Below are positions 21,119-33,847 of a DNA stretch of 64,000 nucleotides, piece after piece. This DNA is from Cycas panzhihuaensis (lineage: Eukaryota; Cycadophyta): NCBI GenBank assembly GCA_023213395.1, contig CM041465.1, positions 142,855,741 to 142,919,740 of the forward strand, written 5' to 3'. Positions within the stretch are counted from its first letter, which is position 1. Every line of letters starts with the position of its first letter. Both the position numbers and the translations under genes were made by a program. A model generated the notes under the pieces. That model ran no database searches and had not been told where the DNA came from. It worked only from the letters and a program-made list of their open reading frames with translations.

Positions 21119-21130
21119 TGGTATTAGAGT
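21119..21130 (+). promoter_or_regulatory. Primer binding site of element E
   Basis: TGGTATTAGAGT, two changes from the standard tRNA-Met site, directly after the LTR's CA. Confidence 0.7.
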
Positions 21131-22523
21131 AATTTTATTCCTAGTTTTAATAAATTCTTTATAATTTCATTAATTTATAGATGTTTAATTTGATTTTTAT
21201 TCTTCATTTGATTTTCTCCTTTGCGGATTAATCTTCTTCTTTTGATTATATTCTTTTGTCTCTTCTTTAATGGTATATCATGGCATTCTACATGTTATTA
21301 TTGATTGATCTATAAATAATGATTTTTGAAGGGCTTGTCTTTATAGATGTGTGTTAGGGGCATTGAGTAATTAAATTCTTTCATGGTAATTTAGTTTTCT
21401 TCCATGAAGTGGTGTAATTGGCTTCCATGTTAGGTGATCTCTTTTATAAGGGGATATCACAATTTTTTTATGCTAAGGGAAGTTGTATGATTTATTATAT
21501 CTATGCTCTATAGATCCATAACTTTAATGTTTATTGTGGCAAGGTTAGGGTGTGATCATCCTCCATCCTCAATGGAGCTAAATAAAAGAAATTAAACACA
21601 CAAGTCATAGTTTTCTAAGCATGCTTACAATCCATTCCTAAATAATTTATTGAAGTCATCTAGGATATTATTTAATAAGGGAGGTATAGAAGGTTGCATT
21701 AATAGTAGATGCATCCATCTTCTCTATAGTTTAGTCCATCAAGAATTGGGAGGCTATTCATACAGACATGTATTGGATACTAAATTAATGACCCTTTCTT
21801 TTTATATCTTCATGGGATATTATTTTTAACCCATTGAGTATAGCTAAAAACATAATTCATCCAAACCTTAAATCTCATCATGGCCATATCTTAAGCAATA
21901 TTGTATGGAAGTATTGTTAAGCATTACTGCAATAACTTATAGAAGATGCCCTAGTAGTTATTAACTATAATATTGAAGCTTCCTTCATCAACAAAACATA
22001 TTCTCACCCTCAAATTCTTATTTAACCATTAATTAATATTATATGCTCTTTGTTCATATTCCCTTTAATAATAATAGTGCATCATCTCATGCTAATATAA
22101 GATTTTATCATATGCTTATATTTTTCTCTCATCAAAACTATTTTTGCTTCATATGCTTATTTAACTACTCAAACATGATGTCGTTATAATTTTTTTAGTT
22201 TCAATAATGCCATCAAATCAACTTTTGTTAATACATGCTACATACCTTTCATAACCTATCAAACATATTGCTTTTCATACCTAATACCTGCTTTTGTTTG
22301 TCAGTCAACATATTGTGTAGGCCTATTACTTATTTCCTATTTAACTAATGGGATACTAGCTTCATTCTGGAAACAAATCTTAATATAAGATGCTTACAAA
22401 GGCCTTTAGAATATTTTATAAGTGATTGTGAATCCAACTTCAAGAGTAAGACACTTGCAAAAGCCTTCACTAATGAATTGTCATATATTCTTATCATATC
22501 TAATGGACTTGATTTTGTACCTA
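21131..22523 (+). other. Internal remnant of element E, no recognisable domain
   Basis: T-rich leader-like DNA to about 21600, then degraded sequence. A short readable stretch near 22385-22480 (KCLQRPLEYF…CESNFKSKTLAKAF) has no family I can name. It is cut at 22524 by the long repeat of element L. Confidence 0.4.
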
Positions 22524-24521
22524 TGTACTATTTAGACAAGGTCACTTAGCTAGTCATGACTTTGTGACATAGTCCTAAGGAGCAAGAATAGAGTTGATCC
22601 ACTTACTCTTTAGTACCCCTATGGCTATTAAAGCTACTTAATAGGCTAGGTTTTTATGGATAAGTCTTAATTGGTAAAGGGCACCAATGTGATTGCAGGC
22701 TTACTAGAGAATTTCCATAGCTAGTTAAGGGATTAACATACTATAGGGTCTCATACCTATGTAGGGTCTTAGTCCAGTACTTTCTTACTAAAAACAATGA
22801 GATATGATTTAGATTTTATAAATACTTAGGATGTACCTAAGGATCCTAGGGGATGATGATGAAAGTGGAAATGCTTCCAACAATAATAAATGCCTTACTT
22901 TAAAATCCTAGTGTGTCAAAATTTATAACCCAAGATGTTGAATGAATAACCTACATGGATAGAAGTAGAAGGTAGTACTAAGGATTCACTAAAAATATCA
23001 AAAATATATATTTTTTTTTGACATAATTTTTATACTTTTATTTTAGCAATATGTGTCTAATCCCTTGTATAAATTAGTCTAAAATCCAAATAAAAATACA
23101 CACTAGAACCTCTAATGCATTTACATGTTAATGCAACTAAATGAAGTAAACTTTTATTATTAAATCTAATGGTTTTCTAAACCAATCAGAATTGAAAACT
23201 TGCTAGATATAAATGCACCAAATTCCTTCCCATCTAGTTTATTTTATTCACGAAAATTAATATGTGACTACAACTAATCCTTCCCTAAACTATATACATA
23301 ATAATGTTATTAAAACCCCTTTTCTTTGCCTATATGTGAGACAAAGAATGACTTACTTGTGCTCTGCATAAGAATGACCAAGTGAGGCAAAAATAATCTT
23401 AACATTTAATATACCTTGAATCCAAACAAAATATCAAATAAATAATGACTATGAATTCCTTCTTGTTTCATACCAAATCATTCTACTTTATTTGTAAAAC
23501 AAATATAAGTACATAAGCATATATGTAGATCAGTAAGACTTTATTTCAAGGGACTTAAATATCATTGTTATATGCCAAAATAAAATAATCAATAAAGTTC
23601 TTTTAAGTGATCTATTTCTCAATGATTTATGGCATTTTTTTCAATCTCATAACCCCATCAAACTTTTGATGAAAAGGTGGTATAATAATAATAATAGGTC
23701 AAGGAGATGTTTATTTAATTGGTTAAAAAATGCAATGTATGAAGTGCCCAAAAATGGGTTACTTAATATCTAATGGACAACATATTTGGATGTAACTTTA
23801 AGTCCTAAAATGAATTCTTTGAAATAAGATGAATACAAATATGTTTATGTCTAAGAAGTGAAAAGGATGTGATAAAATGAAGTGTATTTTCATTTAGAGG
23901 TAGATTAAATCATGCATGAGAAGAAAGTACATTTGAATGTTTGATTTACTCCTTGATGTTGTATAATTTTAAACCTCTTTCAAACCTAGCTTTTATCCCT
24001 TTATATGAATATACATATGTTCCATAAGTGTAAAACATTAGGTTACTTAACATCCATAAAATATTACATTTTAAAATTGAATGTTCTATAAATATTTTAT
24101 AAGTTTTAAACCTTTAATGAAAGCTTTTCAAGAAACTAAACAAGGTGTTTGTATGTCTTGAATGATGTGAAAACATCATTATTTAAAACATAAAAAATAA
24201 TATAAGGAAAATCTAACTAATGAAGTGCATGTGTGTGAAAGGTGAGTTAAAGAGACTTAAGCACATGACCTATCAACTACAAGTGACTAAACCTAACCTA
24301 CCAACTAAGTCTCCTACACCCACTCATCAACACAAGATCTCAAGAAAAATATATTTACTTATTACCCCTTTAACAATGGTATGATACTTTTTTAATCATG
24401 GTCTAAGTATTATTTAAATAAAGTTGTATTTTAAATAATTTATATCATAAAAAGCACACCTCCTATTGTCAAGTTTATTTATCAAATAGAATATAAGTGA
24501 TAATATTTGAAAGGAAAGACA

Positions 24522-24528
24522 TATCAAG

Positions 24529-24622
<94 letters not shown>

Positions 24623-24629
24623 CTTGATA
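24522..24629. repeat. Perfect 108-bp palindrome around (AT)45
   Basis: TATCAAGCT, then 90 bp of pure AT alternation (24531-24620), then AGCTTGATA. The unique 9-bp arms are exact inverted copies, so the whole block is self-complementary and could extrude a cruciform. Confidence 0.9.
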
Positions 24630-25046
24630 GATAGATAGATAGATAGATATATCATGTATGTGTGTAACATTATTAAAATATACCATGATGAGGGTAATAA
24701 ACTTGAAGACAAAATGAGCAAACATATATCTCAATGATTTGAAGACTATCAAATTTGCATCAATGATCAAAAGTTTCATGAAAGGGTATCTTTTATAGTT
24801 GAAAAAGAAGTATGTATAAACTAGGGCTTATAAAACTCAAAATTGTAGTAATTTTAAGGATTGATGAAGAGTAATCAAAGTATCAATAGTAATCTTTGAA
24901 TAAACATGTAATCAAAGGCCATTAAAGGAAAGATTAATACAACTCAATGGGTGCTTGTTAACTCTTCATAAAGGGACAACTTCAAAGCTATGATAAAAGC
25001 ACGTTCTACACATTAATTAAATATTTCAAATGTCATGCTAACCAAG

Positions 25047-25049
<3 letters not shown>

Positions 25050-25083
<34 letters not shown>

Positions 25084-25099
25084 TATATATCTATCTATC

Positions 25100-25139
<40 letters not shown>

Positions 25140-25158
25140 TAGATAGATAAATATATAG
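25050..25158. repeat. Mirrored (TG)n / (CA)n pair forming a long inverted repeat
   Basis: (TG)16 at 25050-25082, a 20-bp CTATATATCTATC-type spacer, then (AC)17 at 25103-25136 and a GATAGATAGATAAATATATAG tail that complements the spacer. Transcribed, it would fold into a long hairpin. Confidence 0.85.
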
Positions 25159-26745
25159 ATATGTTGTGTCTATTAAATTGAACAAGAAAATGATCAAGCC
25201 TTATACGTATATGTTATGACAATGAATGGGATTAAAGAAGTAATGAAATACATAATTTGGGCATATGATATTCAATGGTTCATCAAATAAAATATTAAAT
25301 AAATTAAAGTTCATGACAATTATATATTATTTCATGAAATAATGGGAAATCTAATCACTTTGAGAAAATATCTTTTAAATACATTTTAAGTAAATATTAT
25401 ATTACATGGATTGTGAAGGCTCTACTAATTGAGGATGAAAAGAGAAAATAAATCAAATTGACCATGATTAGAAAGTATTATATATTCTTTAATGATTAAT
25501 ATCAATATTATTGAGAACTACCAATCAAGGAAACATGAATAATAACAATCAATGACTAAAATAAGAAATAGGCAATATCATCAAAAGAGGTAAATTAAAG
25601 TCATAACAACTTGAATTATAAAATTCAAGGTGTAAGGGGTAATTTCATTGATATAATTAATTAGTAAGCACTTCTTGTGGGTATTATAGAAAAAACTAGA
25701 GGTAAGAATATTAAGAAAATAATAAGATGAAAATAGGCACTGATGTTAATATTCATAACCATAACTTAAAAGAAAATCCATTGAATGTTATTATTGATGA
25801 TATCAACTCATGGCCTAGAGAACAAAATTATAGCCATAAAAATTCCAGGATGTAATTGTAGGATAATGCATGGGTGATGGACACTTGCATTAAACCATTA
25901 TTAGAATATATGGATAATTTATAATAGGTGAAACAAAGGATGAATAATATAAGCTAGTATATATTAATTAAGAATGACACAGAATTGACCATATTAGGCA
26001 TTAGACCAAATAATTCCACAAGGTATTGATTGGTTATGAATATGAAGAGTTAACTTCACTACTTGAGATAACATATTAAATAGAAGAATGAGAAGTAATC
26101 TTTATATTGATGAGAGGGAAGCTAAATTAATTAATAGATAACAAGCTAAGGAATTACAATGCACCCAATTAGTATAGAGGAAAAGAGATGCTAAGTAAAT
26201 AAGTGAGGGATTATTGAAATATAGACAAACATGATGTAGAGTTTAAATTGATTTACATACAACTATTTTATTTTAAAAAAACTCCATTCAAAACATGTGT
26301 TTATCACACCTGAAGAAAATATTCCTCCCTTGCACCTTCATCTTAAATTAATATTTCATAATTTAGACTCAATTCTCTCAAATACCATCACCTCTCAAGA
26401 CCAGACACTACTAAAATCACTCCAAAATTCTCTCTTAAGAGTTGTCCTCCTAAAATCTCCATTTAAACCAAACTAATAACCCCAAAAACCATCACCACCC
26501 TTTGCATCAAATTAATTTATTAGGAAGAAGATTAAATGATCCCGTTAATCAACCCTTAATTAAACCTAATTAAACTTTTAAAAATAATTCATTTAAAATT
26601 TTATAATGGATCCCCTAAAATAGGTATTATAAAGTCATAAAATTAATGAAATCAAAGGGGTGGGGGTGGAGAACCCTAGGGCTTAGGATACTAACTTAAA
26701 CCTATGGACTAACATAAAAAAATCTTACAAATAACTCTTGCATCA

Positions 26746-28011
26746 ATATAATACCCTTTAGGCATTGAAGTTTGTTTAGACTAATATGTCCATTGAAAGT
26801 CTAATATAGAAGGGCTAAAAATATAGAACAAAGTCTCTAGAAAAAGAAGTGGCAAATCTCTCTAAAGTAGTGAAGATAATGTCATATTAAAAACTCCATC
26901 ACCACCCAAAATTTAGAAGAATAGTAGAAAGTGACAACTAATAAATTACCAAGTATCTACAAAATCATCTTTTGAGTAATCCAAATTTGTTAAAAATCTA
27001 AAAGAAACTATCTAGAGAAAAGAACCAAACTATAATGATTAGGATCTAAAGCTATAAAATAAGTATATTTTGTATGCTAAAAAACTATCTATAAAGAGTG
27101 TTGACTAATGTCAACTACTAAAATCTAATATCATCATAGAAGAATCAAAATATCTTAAACCATCATTCTGATGTTGAAAAGGCTCAATAAAGGATAAGAT
27201 TTATAAAAATGTCAAGAGTATTGGTAACTACAACTCTTAAGATTAAGATGTTAGCAAATGCTATTTACCAAATCACCTAATATTAGAAAGGTGCAATAAC
27301 TTATTAAAGAGTAATAAATAATACTAATGCTAAGTTATAAGATCTTATGTAATTAAACTAGTATAAGATAGATAAATCTATTGCCAAGTATGCAATGATG
27401 AATAAAAATTAAAAAAATATGTTCTATGAGGGAAAAACATAAAAGCATAATTGGAGAGGCAATTAAAGTCATAGCTAGGAACTCAAAAGAGTCATTGAAA
27501 CTTGAACTAAAGAGATCTAAAATCAACTACTCCAAGGGTATACCATTGAAAGGTACTCATGAAGAAGGAGTAAGAAAAAAGTCAACTACTTTAAAAAACT
27601 TAACCAAATGTGTGTTAAAAGAAGGATACAATCACCTACTCCATTATTGGAATGAAGTCTATGTCTTTCATGATGGATACAGAGAATTATACTAACACTA
27701 AAGTAACTCAAGAAAATCTAAAGAAGTGCTAAAAGATAAAATATTCAAGAATATGCTCGAAGAAGATGATAAATAAGATTGTAATAATAACAATAAGAAA
27801 AAGATCATATACTACTAAAAAGGAGACCAACATCAAAAGATTTAAAATGATTGTATTTGAGATAAAAGTAATATAAGAGTCTATCACAACTAAAGAACAT
27901 AAAAAACTAAGCTAACATAAGTTATTAAGATAAATAAGCTAAAAAAAACTACTATTAGAACTATAAAATAAAAGAAAGGAAGAAAAAAATCTACTTCATG
28001 ATGCTAACAAT
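26746..28011 (-). other. 3' internal tail of gypsy L (left of the LINE)
   Basis: Low-complexity A-rich DNA with no protein similarity. An open frame at 27426-27695 is Lys-rich and matches no known domain, so it is not called as a gene. The strand and assignment rest on the L model. Confidence 0.35.
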
Positions 28012-28027
28012 AACTTGATTAAAGATA
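28012..28027. repeat. Left target-site duplication of the LINE
   Basis: AACTTGATTAAAGATA, 16 bp, repeated exactly at 38314-38329 after the poly-A run. Confidence 0.9.
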
Positions 28028-28241
28028 AGGAGCTTAGATGTATAAGGCAACAGAAAGTGATGAAAGTAGGAAGTAGCCACTAGGTTTTACTAGACGAGAG
28101 ATCATAGGTAGATAAGATCTAATCTAGGATGGAGCAAAAGTCATGGATGGATCATTTAGCCTAAGGACAAAAGATAGAGTATGGCACAAAGCAATAAGAG
28201 TTAGATCACTATCCCATGGATAAAAGGAGTCTATTAATGGG

Positions 28242-29786
28242 ATGGAAGGCCTTGGTTCTTAGAAGAGTTTTGGTAGATTTCCTCCTTTGGTTTAGGCAAA
28301 ACTCACGAGACACAACAAAAATATTGATTTAAGTGATGAAAACTTAATAAATCTTTAAGTAGCATTGGCTCCAAAAGGAGACAATTCAGATTACAACTTT
28401 ATGAATGATGGATGTGTGAACGATATGTTGAAAGGAAAGCATGTAGATTCCTTAACTTGAGTGAGTAACTCAGTACCATTGGAAGTATTGTGTTATTTGA
28501 TCTAATTGGCTTGGGAAATCTATCTACTTATTTTGTTTTTTGTTTTTTAATTTTTTTTTTGTGATGGTAGACATGGAAATAATGTCCCTAAACTAGATTC
28601 AAAATACCCTTCTAGGGAGAACATATTTAGATGGACTAAAAATGGAGAATTAGATCCTTGTGATATAAATCCTATCATACAAGATGAAATAATCAAAATC
28701 CCCATCCCAAAGAAACTTACTGAGTGAACTAAGAAGTACAAGGAGAATAACCTGGTGGGTATATTTTCAAGACTAAGGCCTAGCTTGGATGTCATAAGAA
28801 AATGGATAGTGAATAAATGGAAGATCAGAAACCTAGTGGAGGATATGGCATTACTTAGGGGGCGTGTCCTATTTAAATTTATATATTAGGAAGACATGGT
28901 TAGTATCCTCTTAAAATCACCTAGAATCTTAGTAGGAAAGCATTATTCTTAGAGAAATGGCACCCAAATTTTGATCTGACAGTGCCAATAATAAAATATA
29001 GGTCTAAATTTCAATGGTTCCTCTTCTAGTGTGGGATTTAGATGTGATAAAAAGGGTGGTGAAAGACATTGACCCTTTCCTAGCTATTGATTTAGCTACC
29101 AATGAGTAGAGTAAACTAATAAATGCTAGATTTTATGTGCTAATAAGACTTGATAAAACCCTCCCAAAATTGGTGAGAATTGAAACCAAATATTGGAGTA
29201 AGGATCAAAGTCTGGTTTACAAATTGGATAATGTAAGGTGTTCAATTTGTAAATGGCTTGGACATTTTCCCCAAAACTACCTAGGGGAGATGAAGAAGGA
29301 ATAGGTAGAGGAGTAGAATGTAGAGAAAAATCAAGACCCAAAAAGGAACATCATCATCCTAGAGGAGACTATTAGGTTGAGGAGTGAGGCCAAGGAATTT
29401 AATCTAGAACCTGAGGACTCCCTTTTTAAGTAAGGTGAGGAACTCTGCCAGTAGGAGAGGTTGGAAGAAAGTAACCAAAATCTATAGTAAGAGAAGTTAG
29501 AGGTAAGGGTAGAAGCTCAAGAGTGAGAGAGGATACAGATAAGGAGCCTTAAGGAGCAAGAGAGGCTTGGGGGGAGATATATTTGGAAAAGATAAAGAGA
29601 AAGATTTATAGGAGGATCAGAGGAATGGGGGCTTACGTAGAGGCCTAAATCTAGAGGTGAAAAGAAGATTAGAAGACCTACCCTAAAGATGGTTAGGGAG
29701 AGGGAGGAAGTTACCCAAGTTAATCGCGGGAGATAGCGCACCCTAAGGGAGGGTGGGGGAGAGGGGCTAAGGTTAAGGAGTAAAAG
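28242..29786 (+). pseudogene. LINE ORF1 (DUF4283 RNA-binding protein with zinc knuckle)
   Basis: Starts MEGLGS.KSFGRFPPLV. A DUF4283 domain lies at about 28590-28960 (RENIFRWTKNGELDPCDI; VGIFSRLRPSLDVIRKWIVN; LRGRVLFKF). A CCHC knuckle lies at 29239-29280 (CSICKWLGHFPQNY), where the last Cys has become Tyr. The C-terminal part is Glu/Arg-rich. The protein would bind LINE RNA. In-frame stops are frequent. Confidence 0.85.
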
Positions 29787-32700
29787 ATGAAGATTATCTC
29801 TTAGAATTTTAGGGGTAAAAATGCCCCCTCAAATTAGAGAATAATTAAAGATATACAAATGAGATTGGAATTAGAAATAATCTTACTCTAAGAAACCAAG
29901 ATGGAATTGAATAATAGGTTAATGATAAAAAATAAAATTTGGAGGATAGTGGAGATGGTAGTAAAGGATGCTTACTAGGGATCAAGAGGGCTAGTTTTCT
30001 TTTGGAATTTAAAGGAATGACAAGGTGAGATTTGTGTCTTAGATGACCACTTCATATTTGTATGGTTAACCTATAGAAGGACTAACCTTTAATGGCTGGA
30101 AACTAATGTATATGACCCTATATCTATAGATGGAAGGAAAATCCTCTATGATAAGATCCTAGAGATCCATAAAGACTAGAAAGGCCCTTGGTTAGAGGAT
30201 AGATATTTTAATACTACCCTATTCCCCAGAGAGAGAAAAAGGGGATAAGAGGGGTGGATGAAGAGCATGATGGACCTGGGAAAATTTCTCTAAAAAGGGG
30301 GCCTGATAGATGTTTACCTCAGAGGGGCTAAATATATTTGGTCTAATAGGAGATTGGGGGATCATCGCATCCTAGTAAGGTTGGACAAGGTTATGATAGA
30401 CTATGCATGGGCTAGTCATCAAAATGATATTAGGCTAGAAGCTCTACCTAAGCTGGCATCAGACCATTCCCTATTGCTATTTGATTTCAATTTCATTGAG
30501 AAACATAGGGGGTGCCCTCTTTAGGTTTGAACTAATATAAACAAAGCATCAAAATCTTAGGGACCTAATTATGGAGTGGTGGAAGACCCTGATTAAGGGG
30601 TGTGCAATGTGTAAATTCTAAAAAAAACTAAATTGGGTGAAGAGACAGGTTAAAGTATGGAATAAGAGGGCCCATGGTAATATTTTCAAAGTTAAGAATG
30701 AGATAGTAGTGGAGTTGAAAGATATAGAGGCAAGAATTCAAGAAGAGGGAAGATCTCATACATTAGACCAATATGAGAGAAATCTTCACAAGAAATTTGA
30801 GGAAATCTTAGTTAAGGAAGAACTCTTCTGGAAGAAGAAGTCAAGGGCCCTCTGGTTGGAGGAGGGGAATAAGAATATAAAGTTTTCCTACATGACTACT
30901 TTAAAGCATAAGACTTGTAATTAAATAAATAAGTTATGTAAAAAATAAGGGGAAGAAATATGTAAGGAGGTTAAGATTAATAAAATTATAATAGAGTATT
31001 TTAAGGATTTGTTTGAGGAGCCTAGTTATTAAGATTCTATGACCAAGAGGGAGTTCATGAACCTAATTCCTAAGCTGGTAGATGATGACTAAAACATGAT
31101 CTTAAAGGCCCCTTTCTCCTTATAGGAAGTGAAAGGGGTAGTTTTGGGGATAAAAAAGGATAAAGCACCAGGGTCAGATGGTTTTCACCTAGGTTTCTTC
31201 CAAGAATATTAGGACATCATGATGGAAGATTTATTAATGTCCTTAGGAGAGTTCTATGAGAGTAAAAAATGTTGGGGGAGTGGCAAGCCACTTTTCTAGT
31301 GTTGATCTCAAAAAAAAGAAGATGTAAAGTTAATAGAGGAATACATACTTGTCAACCTTTGTAATGTGAAATATAAGATTTTGGCTAAAGTTATGGCCAA
31401 TAGACTTAAGAAGATATTACCCTTGATCATATCTCCCAATTAAGATGGGTTCATAAAAAGGAGGTAGATCCTAGATGACATCGTAGTAATTCATGAGACA
31501 ATACATTTGGTATATCAAAGGAAGGATCCAGGGATGATTATCAAGATTGACCTCTCCAAAGCTTATGATAGGATATCATGGAGTTGTCTAATAAAATGTC
31601 TCTAGGTATTTGGTTTTAGGGACATATGGAGGGATTAGGTTACTAGCTATATATCCAATCCCCAATATTCAGTTATGATCAATGGTACCTCAACAAGTTT
31701 CTTTCCTAGACAGAGGGGGCTTCATTAAGGAGATCCCCTTTCTCCTTATCTACTCATTATTATGGTAGAGTTACTAGGGAGAGTGACTAAGGAGGTTAGG
31801 AGAAGGGGAGTAGTCAAAGGGATTAAGGCTACCTCTAGTATTGGTAATATTATCCATCACTAATTTATAGATTATAATATTTTATTAGGGAAGGCCTCCC
31901 TATCTAAAGCTCGAGTGATAAAAGGAGGTCTTGAGAGCTTTGAGAGAGCCACAAATTAAAAAATAAATTTTAATAAGAGTAGTATTTATTTTGTGAATAC
32001 CAAAGAGAGCATACAAAGAAAGATCAGTAGGATATTAGAAATTCCTATTTGTAAATTACCTACTATTTATTTAGGGATGCCTCTATTTATAGGGAATATG
32101 GTGAAGGAGCTCTAAATACCTAATATAGATCAGATACTGAGGAAACTGGTGGGGTAGAAGGGTTCCCTTCCTAGTCAGGTAGGTACGGTTCAATTGTTAT
32201 CATCTTTGCTTTAGAGTATCCTAGTGTATATGATGTCATTATTTAGGATCCCAACTAAATCCCATTCAACTTTAGGAACCATTCAGAAAATATTCTTATA
32301 GTTTGGTATTGAGGAAAAGGATATAATTCATTTGGTTGCATGGGAGAAGGTATGCCTTCCCAAATAGGTGGGCAAGTTAAATATCTGGAGAATGGCTAAT
32401 TTTAACAGTACTTTGGTGGCAAAAATAAGATAATGACTAACAAAGAAAGATGGAGGGCTCTGGGAAAGGATAATATCCCAGAAATAGCTTAGGGGCAAGT
32501 AATTCTTAAAGGATGACCATGCTATGTCCTTGGGATCTCCAATTTGGAGAAGTATATATCAATCAAGATAAATGTTGGTGTCAGGAGTGCAATGGAAGTT
32601 GGGGGATGGAGAAACCATAAGTTTTTATGAAGACGTATGGTGTGGATATATTCAACTAAACAGGAGGCCAAATTTGGGCCTTATGCAATAGTTATATGAA

Positions 32701-33512
32701 AGAACTTATGGAGTAAAGGTCAAAGATTATTGTGTGGGTCAGGATTAGACTAAGAGATGGAGAAAGTTTAAGGAACTAAAGGGAGATCTAAGAATGATAG
32801 ATTCTATCAAATCCCTTAATAAAGATTTAGCTTAATGCTACATCCTAAAAATAGTAGAGGTACATTTAATAATTTAGCCTTTCTCTCCCTCTGGGGATTA
32901 TACAGTGAAACATGGCTATCTATTCTTATCTCAAGAAGGGGGGGCTCTTAAGAATCCTTTATTGGAAGGAGTATGGAAGATGGGCTTGATTTCTAAAGTG
33001 GTAGTCTTTTGGTGGTTATATTTGCGGAAAAAAAATTTGACTATGGATAATCTGTAGAAGAGGGGTTTTATGATGGCAAATAGGTGTGTGTTGTGTAATG
33101 TGGCTATAGAGTCAATGTATCATATCCTTCTTCATTGCTCTTATTCTAAGAATGTCTGGAGATTTATTTGGTCTCAATTTAGAATGGAATGGGTGTTCCC
33201 TAGTACACTCAAACAGTAGGTGATAGCTTGGAGAAGCCCCTTTAGGAGTAGGATTCTGGTGCATATCTAACAAAGTTCTATGCCAATGTTGATGTGGAAT
33301 TTATGGAAGGAGAGAAATTAAAGATTATTCCAAGAGAAGCAGATGGATGAAGTTAAACTCCATGGGATCATTTTTACTACATTGGTAGAGACTATTAGAG
33401 CTAAAGAAGAAAAGTATATCATGGAATCAAAAGGTATTATGTTAGAGAATTGGGAGATAAGGAGGCCCAAAGTTATAATAGGCACGAGAAGACAATGCAC
33501 CTAGGTTACTCT
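29787..33512 (+). pseudogene. LINE ORF2, first part: endonuclease, reverse transcriptase, zf-RVT
   Basis: ATG at 29787 opens the APE-type endonuclease: MKIIS.NFRG, LL.ETKMELNNR, WSNRRLGDHRILVRLDKVM and ASDHSLLLFDF near 30455-30490. A charged linker follows (WLEEGNKNIKFSYMTTLKHK, 30850-30915). RT blocks are DKAPGSDGFHLGFF (31160-31200), LAKVMANRLKKILP, IDLSKAYDRISW (about 31550) and GDPLSPYLLIIMVELL (31735-31775). The catalytic box is changed to FIDYN (about 31865), so the Asp pair is lost. A zf-RVT domain follows at 33060-33170 (CVLCNVAIESMYHILLHC). The frame is cut by element C at 33513. Confidence 0.9.
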
Positions 33513-33835
33513 TGAAGGTGATTGATGGAGAGCATAGCATAGCAAGAGATTGAAATAACTCAATCCATAGAGCAAATCATGTAAAATATCTTTGTATTAT
33601 TTTATGTTGCTTAAATGTACATCGAATAACCTTTAGAAGGTGGTCTTAATGAACACTAAGGTATAAAACCCCATGAGATATATACTTTTGAGGGAGGAGG
33701 GAAACCTTCTCAACCTCTAATTTAAAATAATATAAAATAATGCACAACATTAAAGATACACTTACTTAACTTACCATTGAGGCTTGTGCACTGCATATTA
33801 TAATGTAGGGTCATGTGATGAATATTAACCCAACA
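33513..33835 (-). repeat. 3' LTR of element C
   Basis: A direct repeat of 37316-37639. Both have TGAAGGTGATTGA at the left edge and CCCAACA at the right edge (minus strand TGTTGGG…CA). The copies are clearly alike but diverged by scattered substitutions and small indels. Confidence 0.92.
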
Positions 33836-33847
33836 TTCTCCCCCTTA
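33836..33847 (-). promoter_or_regulatory. Polypurine tract of element C
   Basis: The minus strand reads TAAGGGGGAGAA directly before the LTR's TGTTGGG. Confidence 0.9.

Larger units (their letters stand above)
22524..26745 (-). repeat. Long direct repeat R1, probable 3' LTR of gypsy L
   Basis: Collinear with R2 (56739-59847) from CACTTAGCTAGTCATGACTT to ATAACTCTTGCATCA. Conserved blocks are TGGATCAAGGAGATG-like near 23700, CAATGGGTGCTT…TTAACTCTTCATAAAG near 24950, and AACCAAACTAATAACCCCAAAAACCAT near 26465. It carries about 1.1 kb (25140-26235) absent from R2. No gene is seen inside. Two large inverted microsatellites lie in it. Confidence 0.75.

Noticed and set aside
24414-24779. Long open frames with Tyr-Ile repeats on the minus strand
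   Set aside because: Translation of the (AT)n run; not a protein gene.
27426-27695. Lys-rich 89-residue frame
   Set aside because: No family similarity, A-rich composition, and no promoter or partner nearby. Chance openness is more likely.
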